6,122 bases of DNA from Clostridia bacterium (GTDB lineage: Bacteria > Bacillota_A > Clostridia > Oscillospirales > CAG-272): positions 1-6,122 of the forward strand of contig JAFTRT010000086.1 in assembly GCA_017462145.1 (NCBI GenBank), read 5' to 3'. Each line of letters starts with the position of its first letter. Positions within the stretch are counted from its first letter, which is position 1. The notes under the pieces are model-generated. The model was not told the DNA's origin, did no database searches, and saw nothing but the letters and a program-made list of their open reading frames with translations. A program made the position numbers and the translations under genes. Positions 1 through 5,370 of the stretch are shown here, piece by piece.

Positions 1-1205
1 GTGAGACCACCACCCCTGCAGGCAACAGCGGAAACCAAAACAATCAGAATGGCAATGGCAACGGCAACGAAAACGGAAACGGCGACCGTGAAGAGGAGAC
101 CACTCTGCCGCCCAAAACCACGCCCAGCGTGGGGTTGGCGTACCGTCAAAAGGATGACGGTACCTATTGCGTAGACGGCGTGGGAACCTGTACGGATACC
201 GATATTCTGATTCCCGCAACCTACGAGGGGGCGGCGGTGACCGAAATCGGCCACGGTGCCTTTTACGATCTGGCAGACAGTGTGACCAGAATTGCCATGC
301 CGGATTCTGTCACGACACTGTCTTCCAATGCCTTTGAGCAAATGGTGGCGTTGGAAACGGTAACGCTTTCCAATCAGATTACCAACATTGACGACAACAC
401 GTTTGCGGGCTGTAAAAAGCTGAAAAGCATCGAGATCCCCGAGGGTGTGACTCGAATTGGCGATTCTGCGTTCTACGGCTGTGAGAGCTTGGAGCGTGTG
501 GTTCTTCCCGAGGGTGTGGAGACCCTTTCCACCCGTGCGTTTAACAACTGTAAGAGCCTGACATCCATCCAACTTCCCGATTCTTTGACGTGGGTGGGAA
601 TTGCTGCTTTTGAGGATAGCGGATTGACCTCGGTGACCATTCCCAAGAACGTGGAGACCATCGTTCCCTTTGGTACGATGTCGGCACAACACGGCAACCC
701 CTTTATGAACTGCAATCAGCTGACCGAGATCAAGGTGGATGCGGACAATGCGCATTTCTCCTCCAAGGATGGAAACCTTTACAGCAAGGACGGCAAGACG
801 CTGTATCTGTATGCGCCCGGCCGGGCGGTGGGCAACGTCACGGTGCCCGAGGGAGTAACAGGGATCGGAATTTCTGCCTTTGCGGAGACCCGAGTGGAAA
901 CCGTATCTCTTCCTTCTACCTTGCAAACGATTGAGGGGTATGCTTTTGGCTTTTGCCCCAATCTGCGCGAGGTGCGCTTGCCTGCAAGTGTGACCTACGT
1001 GGGTCTTCGTGCGTTCCAGACCTGCGAATCCTTGACCACGGTGGTCATTGCCGCAGGTGCAACGGGTCTGCAAAGAGATATCTTCCGCAATTGCGCCGCA
1101 TTGACCAACATTGCGTGCGGGGATGCAAGCAAGCCCGAAAGCTGGAATGAAAACTGGGTGGGCGATTACTGCAATGCAACGGTTACATGGGGCTCCAACG
1201 GATGA
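1..1205 (+). CDS. BspA-type leucine-rich-repeat protein, C-terminal part (5' end outside window)
   Basis: The frame is open from the first bases (first whole codon at 3) to TGA at 1203-1205, so this is the 3' part of a longer gene. An internal GTG at 129 is not a credible start, because the frame continues upstream without a ribosome binding site there. Positions 3-125 encode a low-complexity Thr/Asn/Gly/Glu linker. From about 230 there are some ten LRR_5 units of about 23 residues, with the recurring pattern (V/L)T.IG..AF..C..L..V.LP..; examples are IGDSAFYGCESLERVVLPEG and VGLRAFQTCESLTTVVI. Positions about 745-820 encode the DGNLYSKDGKTL insertion common in this family. The Trp-rich ending (KPESWNENWVG...VTWG) is a usual terminus. 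Such proteins are generally secreted or surface-attached and bind ligands. No sorting motif follows the repeats, so any export signal or anchor lies upstream. The partner is unknown. Confidence 0.93.
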   Translation, partial: ETTTPAGNSGNQNNQNGNGNGNENGNGDREEETTLPPKTTPSVGLAYRQKDDGTYCVDGVGTCTDTDILIPATYEGAAVTEIGHGAFYDLADSVTRIAMPDSVTTLSSNAFEQMVALETVTLSNQITNIDDNTFAGCKKLKSIEIPEGVTRIGDSAFYGCESLERVVLPEGVETLSTRAFNNCKSLTSIQLPDSLTWVGIAAFEDSGLTSVTIPKNVETIVPFGTMSAQHGNPFMNCNQLTEIKVDADNAHFSSKDGNLYSKDGKTLYLYAPGRAVGNVTVPEGVTGIGISAFAETRVETVSLPSTLQTIEGYAFGFCPNLREVRLPASVTYVGLRAFQTCESLTTVVIAAGATGLQRDIFRNCAALTNIACGDASKPESWNENWVGDYCNATVTWGSNG

Positions 1206-1262
1206 CTTACCAATGATAGAATATGCTTGAAGCATAACGGAATCAAAACGAAGACCCTTCGG

Positions 1263-1295
1263 AAGAGGACAGCGACATTCGCTGTCCTCTTTTTT
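1263..1295 (+). terminator. Rho-independent terminator of the LRR gene
   Basis: A perfect 13-bp inverted repeat (1263-1275 with 1279-1291, core GAGGACAGCGA) with a 3-nt loop runs straight into a T run ending at 1295. It lies 57 bp after the LRR stop codon and is the normal end of that transcript. Confidence 0.93.
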
Positions 1296-1349
1296 GTTTG
1301 CAAAAGAAGGTGGTGGAGACGAGGGGGATATCCACAATACAATATGTAG

Positions 1350-1378
1350 TTGAATTTTTTCAAAAAAGACACTATATA
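1350..1378 (+). promoter_or_regulatory. Candidate sigma-A promoter for the DUF6514-like gene
   Basis: TTGAAT at 1350-1355 and TATATA at 1373-1378 are separated by 17 bp in an A/T-rich stretch just after the LRR terminator. The predicted start near 1385 would give a leader of about 140 nt before the ATG at 1528. The -10 could also be read as TATATT at 1375-1380, with a less usual 19-bp spacer. Confidence 0.6.
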
Positions 1379-1384
1379 TTGTGC

Positions 1385-1527
1385 GGAAGAAGAAAAAGGC
1401 ACACGGTAGGCACAAGGTGTTCGGGTGTGTTGGGCAATGTGCTGCGGGGCACGGGGAGAATCGTTTCCGTGCTTGGCACTTGCATGGGTCGCTTTGCGAT
1501 TCAAATATCAGAAAAGGAGAACTGACT
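1385..1527 (+). other. 5' leader with a possible hairpin; otherwise no gene in 1206-1527
   Basis: The 322-bp gap between the LRR stop and the next start holds the terminator, a promoter and this leader. The leader contains a possible stem (1449-1457 with 1464-1472, core GCACGG/CCGTGC plus G-U pairs) and a second short GTGC-TTG-GCAC repeat at 1469-1479. No known riboswitch or leader peptide was recognised. The open frames here have no ribosome binding site. Confidence 0.35.
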
Positions 1528-1815
1528 ATGTTCACCAACAACAACCAAACCACCATGCCCGAAAAGCAGGTCCGCTTCCGCTACGTTGCGGAGGTTGAGG
1601 CTCTGGAAACCGAGGAGCTGGGAGCGTACATTTCCCACGGAATCCGTGTGATTCGTGTGGAGGAGACCCCTGTTTCCTTTGTTTCCGACGTTTCCACCGA
1701 CGGAGAGGAGGTTCGGCGTTTGGCCGAGCTTTGCACCCTCCGGGAGCTGGATCCGGAGCACCTACCCGACGTGATCGAGAATTTTCTCAACGACGTAGAG
1801 CTCGATCTTGTCTGA
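1528..1815 (+). CDS. DUF6514-like small protein of unknown function
   Basis: This is a 95-aa acidic protein starting at ATG 1528 behind AAGGAG (1514-1519, 8-nt spacing). The frame is open back to a GTG at 1381, but that start lacks a ribosome binding site and would place coding sequence over the predicted leader. The protein has a short polar start (MFTNNNQTTMPEKQ), a predicted beta-rich middle (RFRYVAEVEALE, AYISHGIRVIRVEE, VSFVSDVSTD) and a helical end (EEVRRLAELCTLRELDPEHL, then PDVIENFL). The order 'HGI... V.DVSTD...V..L.ELC...L.P.HL.DVIE.FL' is what I associate with DUF6514 of Clostridia, recalled from memory and not searched. No catalytic motif, signal peptide or membrane segment is visible. 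It is monocistronic between two terminators. It is probably a host gene just outside the mobile element, but an element origin is not excluded. Confidence 0.8.
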   Translation: MFTNNNQTTMPEKQVRFRYVAEVEALETEELGAYISHGIRVIRVEETPVSFVSDVSTDGEEVRRLAELCTLRELDPEHLPDVIENFLNDVELDLV

Positions 1816-1854
1816 AAAAAGGACGGAAGGCATGATGCCTTCCGTCCTTTTTTT
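1815..1854. terminator. Bidirectional rho-independent terminator between convergent genes
   Basis: GGACGGAAGGCAT (1821-1833) is perfectly complementary to ATGCCTTCCGTCC (1835-1847), so the innermost pairs must open to form a loop. The stem is flanked by A6 on the left and T7 on the right. The symmetrical A/T tracts let it end the DUF6514-like transcript on the plus strand and integrase-operon readthrough on the minus strand. The last A of the plus-strand stop codon starts the A tract. Confidence 0.92.
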
Positions 1855-2028
1855 GATTGCGAGCATAGTCGGTGGTTCCCCAAAGCGTTGTCTTTGTTCG
1901 TAGGATGGGTTCCGGCAACGTGAGGAGTTCATTGCTTTCTTCGGTGGGAAAGCATATTGTAAGCGATGGTTGGGGTGTCCTTCCAGCGGAGAAGAGTCCG
2001 CCATTGCAACAGCGAGCATGGTTCTGCG
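1855..2028. other. Gene-free junction; presumed location of the element's left attachment site
   Basis: There are 174 bp between the terminator and the integrase stop, with no gene on either strand supported by a ribosome binding site or a recognisable product. The 3' end of an integrase gene commonly abuts the attachment site in Firmicutes prophages and ICEs, so attL is inferred to be here. No tRNA, tmRNA or other standard target could be read. A split 8-bp direct repeat and a 6-bp inverted repeat (GGTTCT/AGAACC, 2020-2037) are the only structures seen. Confidence 0.4.
1859..2019 (+). repeat. Two copies of GCGAGCAT, possible integrase arm or core sites
   Basis: GCGAGCAT occurs at 1859-1866 and again at 2012-2019, at the two edges of the gene-free junction. 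Both copies are followed within a few bases by GGTTC (1874-1878 and 2020-2024) and preceded nearby by ATTGC. The repeat is short enough to be chance. Integrase arm-site or strand-exchange roles are inference from position only. Confidence 0.25.
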
Positions 2029-3177
2029 TCAAGAACCGCTTGCATCAGCACGTCCATCCAGCTCGGCTCCCAGTGCTTCCAAGGTGTGGAGGATCAGCGT
2101 TTGGTCGTCGGGCATCATGTGGGAATAGGTATTTAAGGTCTGCTCCACGTTGCTGTGACCCAACTGACGGGAGACGGCGACGATGGACACGCCCTTGGAG
2201 ATCAGAATGGATGCGCAGGAATGGCGCAAATCGTGGATGCGGATGCGCTTGACCCCTGCCGTCTCCACGGCCTCGGAAAATCGGCGATCCACCGTGGTGG
2301 TGGGGAGAGGACGGGTTCCACCGAACACGAAGCACTCGGGACTCCACTCCGTTCCCAACTCCCTTTGTTGCTCCTCACGGTAGCATCGAAGCTGCTCGGC
2401 AAGAAAAGCGGGCAGGGCAATGGTGCGAATGCTCCCCCGATTTTTGGGGGTCGTAATGAGAAAGGAATTGCCGCGGGTTTTGGTGGTCAGACTTTTTCGA
2501 ATATGCAGCTTCCCCTCCGTCAGATCATTCCACGTCAAGGCCTGTGCCTCGCCTCGACGGCAGCCCAGCACATACAGGGTGCGAAAATACAGCTCATAGG
2601 GGCGGCTGTCCACGGCACGAATGAAGCGGCCAAATTCCTCCGGTGTCCAAATTTGCATTTCCTTTGGGCTTTCCAGATTACGGGGACGATCCACCTTATC
2701 TATGATATTGGGCACGTCGAAATATTTTTGTCCGTATCGGTACAGAGAGGACATGGTGGAAAAGATCCACCGCTTGGAGGCGTAGCTGTAGTCCAGATGC
2801 TCAATCCAATCCGAGATCATCTTGGGGGTGATTTCCCCCATCCGTTTTCCCTTGAAGAAGGGACGGAGACGGTGATTGACCTTACTCTCGATATCGTAAT
2901 AGGAGGATTCCTTCACACGATGTTTGGTAAAGTCCATATACTGATCCAGCAGATCGTCGAAGAGCATACTGCCCGGATCGGCGGCAGCAAGAGCCAGTCG
3001 GGCTTGTTCCTTGCGGAGCGCTTCCTTTTGCTTGATATAATCCTCATAACCGTATTGAGCTTCTCGTTTGGTGTGGAAGCCGGACAAGCGTCTTTGGTGG
3101 GTGATTCCGTTTTCATCCGGTTCCCGAAAGCGGCAGGACCAAAGGCCGGAAGATTTATTCTTTTCGTAGCTGGGCAT
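2029..3177 (-). CDS. int: Tyrosine-recombinase integrase of a prophage or ICE
   Basis: This 382-aa protein has the usual length and domain order of a Firmicutes phage/ICE integrase. Residues about 1-55 are an arm-DNA-binding domain (WSCRFREPDENG...LSGFHTKREA). Residues about 72-165 are the SAM-like core-binding domain (LLDQYMDFTKHRVKESSYYDI). Residues about 177-365 are the catalytic domain. All catalytic residues are visible: Arg207 (GCRRGEAQALTW), Lys245 (TPKNRGSIRT), His315 and Arg318 (HDLRHSCAS), His341 (QLGHSNVEQT) and nucleophile Tyr351 (TLNTYSHMM). The enzyme should carry out site-specific integration and, with an excisionase, excision. Its ATG overlaps the end of the ImmA gene by 23 bp. 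It has its own strong AGGAGG (complement of 3184-3189, 6-nt spacing), so it is translated independently within the repressor-immA-int transcript. The gene looks intact. Confidence 0.96.
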   Translation of the reverse strand: MPSYEKNKSSGLWSCRFREPDENGITHQRRLSGFHTKREAQYGYEDYIKQKEALRKEQARLALAAADPGSMLFDDLLDQYMDFTKHRVKESSYYDIESKVNHRLRPFFKGKRMGEITPKMISDWIEHLDYSYASKRWIFSTMSSLYRYGQKYFDVPNIIDKVDRPRNLESPKEMQIWTPEEFGRFIRAVDSRPYELYFRTLYVLGCRRGEAQALTWNDLTEGKLHIRKSLTTKTRGNSFLITTPKNRGSIRTIALPAFLAEQLRCYREEQQRELGTEWSPECFVFGGTRPLPTTTVDRRFSEAVETAGVKRIRIHDLRHSCASILISKGVSIVAVSRQLGHSNVEQTLNTYSHMMPDDQTLILHTLEALGAELDGRADASGS

Positions 3178-3781
3178 GGTGTTCCTCCTGTGGAATCAAA
3201 AATGGAGAGGGCAAAGGGCAAACCTCTTGCAGGTAGGGACCAAACTGTTGGTAAAGCTCCTTTTCGGCAGGAGAGGAAAGAAATTGATTGCGGCTGTAAA
3301 GGAGTTCCATTCGCTTGGCACGGTCGGTGGCCACGGCGAGGGGCACTCTGCAATAGAGGGCGATCTGTTGTGGCGATTGCAGACCCAGTCCCCACAGCAC
3401 ACAGGCGGGGCAAAGCAAGCGCGTGGCAAAGACGTCGGCCTGTTGCTCGGATTTGGGCTTGGCTTGAAATTCGTTGACCCCCGTGTAGCTTGCGTGCCGG
3501 AGTTCGTGTCCCAAAAAGATGTGGCCCAGCTCATGGGCCACCGTCAGACGGGAATCTACCACCGAGCGAGCGTCGTTATAAATGACAATCCATCGGTTTC
3601 CGTCGAAGTAGGATTTTCCGTGTTCTCCGGGAAGCAGCTCCCACACCGAGGAGTTGCGGATCACACGAACACCTGCTGTACGGGCGATCTTGAGCACGTC
3701 AACGGGCAGGCGGTCGATATGGGCGCACAGCAAGCAGAGCCAAGTGCTGTCTCGGACATCCTTATAAATTCCGTAGGTCAC
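3155..3781 (-). CDS. immA: ImmA/IrrE-family zinc metallopeptidase (anti-repressor)
   Basis: This 208-aa protein carries the gluzincin-type motif HELGH (His83, Glu84, His87 in LTVAHELGHIFLGHEL). A downstream Glu112 in SEQQADVFATRLLCP is the expected third zinc ligand. The N-terminal pattern YGIYKDVRD...LPVDVLKIARTAGVRVI is common in Clostridia members. In ICEBs1 the homologous ImmA cleaves the repressor ImmR to trigger induction; the same role toward the repressor next door is inferred from gene order. The start is GTG at 3781, since no in-frame ATG fits the conserved N-terminus. No Shine-Dalgarno sequence precedes it. The repressor's TAA (3793-3791) lies only three codons upstream in the same frame, so translation probably depends on termination and reinitiation. 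The 3' end overlaps the integrase start. Confidence 0.92.
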   Translation of the reverse strand: MTYGIYKDVRDSTWLCLLCAHIDRLPVDVLKIARTAGVRVIRNSSVWELLPGEHGKSYFDGNRWIVIYNDARSVVDSRLTVAHELGHIFLGHELRHASYTGVNEFQAKPKSEQQADVFATRLLCPACVLWGLGLQSPQQIALYCRVPLAVATDRAKRMELLYSRNQFLSSPAEKELYQQFGPYLQEVCPLPSPFLIPQEEHHAQLRKE

Positions 3782-3790
3782 GTTGGCATC

Positions 3791-4249
3791 TTACAGCAGC
3801 GGTTCGTCGGTTTCGGGGGCATTTGCAACGGTGTCCCAACGCTTTTGCTCCATTTGGATTTCGCAGTCGGGTCGATTATCCTCTGAATGTGCGGCCGCAT
3901 AGAGGGTGACGTAGTGTACCTGATTTTGCTCGATCATCAGCTTGACCAGCTCCATCTGCTCATCGGTAAGCTCGCCCTCAAGGATCGTTCCATTGCGGTC
4001 AAGGATCCGAATGTGGTTATCCTTGACGGGGATCGGTTCGGAGTGGGAAGCACTGACATTGGTTTGGAGTAACCTGTTTGCCGTTACTCCAAAATAGTCG
4101 GCAATTTTTTTGAGAGTGGCTTCCCGCGGAATCACGCCCTCCTGTTTCCATTTGGTCACGGAGCCGGAGGAAAGGCCGATTTCTTTGGCAACGGCGTTGG
4201 GGGATTTCCCCTTTTCCAAACACAACTGACGAAAATTTTCCCAAAACAT
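3791..4249 (-). CDS. XRE-family repressor (ImmR/CI-like)
   Basis: This is a 152-aa protein. Residues 2-62 form a Cro/C1-type helix-turn-helix domain: the recognition region is SPNAVAKEIGLSSGSVTKWK (16-35), followed by the family pattern P...TLKKIADYFGVTANRLL. Residues 93-115 (ELTDEQMELVKLMIEQNQVH) are a likely oligomerisation helix, and the acidic tail is poorly conserved. No LexA-type autoprotease Ser/Lys signature was noticed, which fits inactivation by the neighbouring ImmA-like peptidase instead of self-cleavage. The ATG at 4249 has AAAGGAA 6 nt upstream. The predicted leftward promoter at 4396-4424 gives a leader of about 140 nt that crosses the rightward promoter. It probably represses the rightward operon through the repeats at 4315-4374, but no binding is shown. 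It is the first gene of the repressor-immA-int operon. Confidence 0.9.
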   Translation of the reverse strand: MFWENFRQLCLEKGKSPNAVAKEIGLSSGSVTKWKQEGVIPREATLKKIADYFGVTANRLLQTNVSASHSEPIPVKDNHIRILDRNGTILEGELTDEQMELVKLMIEQNQVHYVTLYAAAHSEDNRPDCEIQMEQKRWDTVANAPETDEPLL

Positions 4250-4314
4250 CTTGGATTCCTTTCTTGTAAAAAATCACCAAATCTCATGATTTATCTTTGT
4301 GAAAGGGGACGAAA

Positions 4315-4374
4315 AGTGAGAAAAAGTAAAATTTTCTATTGACAAGTAAGATTTAGTGAGATATAATGAGACCG
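4315..4374 (+). repeat. 10-bp-phased direct repeats, candidate operator array
   Basis: Read in 10-bp steps: AGTGAGAAAA (4315), AGTAAAATTT (4325), a step holding the -35 box (4335-4344), AGTAAGATTT (4345), AGTGAGATAT (4355) and a weaker AATGAGACCG (4365). Against AGTGAGATTT these score 7, 8, 9, 9 and 6 of 10. A reversed copy (8 of 10) lies at 4279-4288. Two tandem pairs thus flank the -35 hexamer, the second filling the promoter spacer. One repeat per helical turn places all copies on one face of the DNA. Binding by the repressor or Cro-like protein is inferred. A-tract curvature is an alternative explanation. Confidence 0.6.
4339..4367 (+). promoter_or_regulatory. Rightward promoter, perfect sigma-A consensus
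   Basis: TTGACA (4339-4344) and TATAAT (4362-4367) are separated by exactly 17 bp. The predicted start is near 4374, which gives a leader of about 85 nt to the Cro-like ATG at 4459. A perfect-consensus promoter should be very strong when free, as expected for an early promoter held off by a repressor. Confidence 0.93.
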
Positions 4375-4395
4375 TACCGTCATACGATATAAATC

Positions 4396-4424
4396 ATTAT
4401 ACCATAAAAAAATCGGATCGTCAA
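4396..4424 (-). promoter_or_regulatory. Leftward promoter for repressor-immA-int
   Basis: On the minus strand, TTGACG (complement of 4419-4424) and TATAAT (complement of 4396-4401) are spaced by 17 bp. The predicted start near 4389 produces a leader of about 140 nt that runs back across the rightward promoter. The region nearer the repressor start shows no comparable promoter, only a weak GATAAA-like -10. Confidence 0.8.
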
Positions 4425-4458
4425 TGCCAAGGTACGAAAAAGGGAAAAGGAGGAACTT

Positions 4459-4677
4459 ATGTTTGCAAGAAAAAAGCTGGCGGCGTATTTGCGGGAGCGG
4501 GGCATCACCCAAACGGCCTTTGCCAAGTGTCTTGGGGTCACCGAGGGCACCGTCCGTCACATCGTAGTGGGGATCAAACAGCCCAGCTTTGCCATGGCCT
4601 GCGACATTGCAGATGCCATGGGGTGCTCGGTGGACGAGCTGAGAGAGCGAGAGGACGTTTGCTCTGCGGAGCCGTAA
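4459..4677 (+). CDS. Cro-like XRE-family HTH regulator
   Basis: This 72-aa protein is almost entirely one helix-turn-helix domain. Residues about 4-12 are helix 1 (RKKLAAYLRERG), ITQTAFAKCLGVTEGTVRHI (16-35) is the helix-turn-helix, and ACDIADAMGCSVDELRE is the closing segment. The ATG follows AAAGGAGG (4446-4453) by 5 nt. It is the first gene of the rightward operon, directly after the strong promoter and opposite the repressor. This position fits a Cro-type protein that shuts off the leftward promoter or retunes the switch. That role is inferred from position; an activator role is also possible. Confidence 0.87.
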   Translation: MFARKKLAAYLRERGITQTAFAKCLGVTEGTVRHIVVGIKQPSFAMACDIADAMGCSVDELREREDVCSAEP

Positions 4678-4710
4678 GAAACAACGAAAAAACGAAAGGA
4701 AGGAGAAACA

Positions 4711-5010
4711 ATGGAAGAGTTGCAAGGACTTCGAGAGGAGAGAGGGCAGGTCAACCCTCTTTATGTGCAAGCATACATGGACGGCTACACCGCCGCCATG
4801 GAGAAAAAGCGAGATCAGCCCCCCTATTTGGACGTGCACGGTATCATCAACCGATACGGAGGCATTGGCATCAACAAGGCGCGGGAGATCATGCAGGCGG
4901 TGCGACATACCTGCAACGGCGGGCGACTGAAATCCAGCGGCATGATCCTGTTGTCGGAAATGGAATACTGGGAATCCATCGTGGACAAAACCTATTTGGA
5001 ACGACTGTAA
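4711..5010 (+). CDS. Putative DNA-binding protein, excisionase candidate
   Basis: This is a 99-aa protein with ATG behind AGGAG (4701-4705), 33 bp after the Cro-like gene. Residues 1-35 are helical and charged (NPLYVQAYMDGYTAAMEKKR). Residues about 41-67 (DVHGIINRYG, then GIGINKAREIMQAVR) look like a small helix-turn-helix. GGRLKSSGMILLSEMEYWES then reads like the wing and final helix of a winged-helix protein. Size, charge and position opposite int resemble xis in ICEBs1-like modules, but I do not recognise a named family with certainty. A phage early regulator is the main alternative. Confidence 0.6.
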   Translation: MEELQGLREERGQVNPLYVQAYMDGYTAAMEKKRDQPPYLDVHGIINRYGGIGINKAREIMQAVRHTCNGGRLKSSGMILLSEMEYWESIVDKTYLERL

Positions 5011-5020
5011 GGAGAGGGAC

Positions 5021-5365
5021 ATGGAACAACAGACAAGCAAGGAAGTCTCGACAGAATCGGAACGGCAGAAGCGACGGAACCGAGCAGAGGTGTTGTTGCA
5101 GGATCTGCTTCGCGTGGAGGATGCGACAGACCGATCCCTTCTTTGCCGAGTGGCGACCCACATGGCCGCTCGCCACTACCGACGGGAGCGGTTTGGTACG
5201 TGGGAGCGGGATGAGAGCTATGAGGGGAAGAGCAAGGCAATCTTTCACTGCTCCCTATGCGGACATTGGCAATCGGCCAAACGGAGGGAGCATACAGCCT
5301 TTTACATGAAATATTGTCCTGCCTGCGGTGCACGGATGAAAAACGCCGATGGAGGCGGAACGTAA
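5021..5365 (+). CDS. Zinc-ribbon protein of unknown role
   Basis: This is a 114-aa protein. The ATG at 5021 lies 10 bp after the previous stop, with AGGAG starting on that stop codon, so the two genes are probably translationally linked. The first half (residues 1-60) is charged and helical. The second half holds a zinc ribbon: Cys77-x2-Cys80 (FHCSLCGHWQS) and Cys99-x2-Cys102 (KYCPACGARM). Such small proteins are common in phage and ICE early regions and may bind nucleic acid or protein, but no specific function can be assigned. No membrane segment or enzyme motif is seen. Confidence 0.72.
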   Translation: MEQQTSKEVSTESERQKRRNRAEVLLQDLLRVEDATDRSLLCRVATHMAARHYRRERFGTWERDESYEGKSKAIFHCSLCGHWQSAKRREHTAFYMKYCPACGARMKNADGGGT

Positions 5366-5370
5366 CAAAC

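Larger units (their letters stand above)
4250..4458. promoter_or_regulatory. Genetic switch region between repressor and Cro-like genes
   Basis: This A/T-rich, gene-free stretch separates the two opposing operons. It contains the rightward promoter, the opposing leftward promoter, a phased array of AGTGAGATTT-like repeats and a reversed copy near the repressor start. AAATC-TCAT-GATTT at 4279-4292 is a small palindrome. CGTACC (4373-4378) and GGTACG (4431-4436) form a distant inverted pair flanking the leftward promoter. This layout matches lysis-lysogeny switches of temperate phages and ICEs. Confidence 0.85.

Noticed and set aside
129..131. GTG as start of the LRR gene
   Set aside because: The frame is open to the window edge with a plausible Asn/Gly linker and no ribosome binding site precedes the GTG, so the gene starts outside the window.
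1381..1527. Upstream extension of the DUF6514-like protein from GTG 1381
   Set aside because: The Lys/Arg/His-rich extension lacks an SD and would start at or before the predicted transcript start; ATG 1528 has a good SD.
1855..2028. tRNA or tRNA fragment as integration target
   Set aside because: GGTTCC-like stretches (for example at 1874) prompted a look, but no T-arm/acceptor pairing or anticodon arm could be built on either strand.
2155..3477. Open frame of 440 codons on the plus strand
   Set aside because: It lies antisense to the integrase and the end of the ImmA gene, has no ribosome binding site and shows no recognisable domain. The minus-strand genes have complete catalytic motifs.
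4336..5163. Open frame of 275 codons on the minus strand
   Set aside because: It is antisense to three plus-strand genes and covers both switch promoters. The sequence is low in recognisable structure and lacks a start signal.
4356..5309. Open frame of 317 codons on the plus strand
   Set aside because: It overlaps the Cro-like, excisionase-candidate and zinc-ribbon genes in another frame. Its start lies before the transcription start predicted for the rightward promoter, and its composition is Arg/Gly-rich, as expected for an out-of-frame reading.
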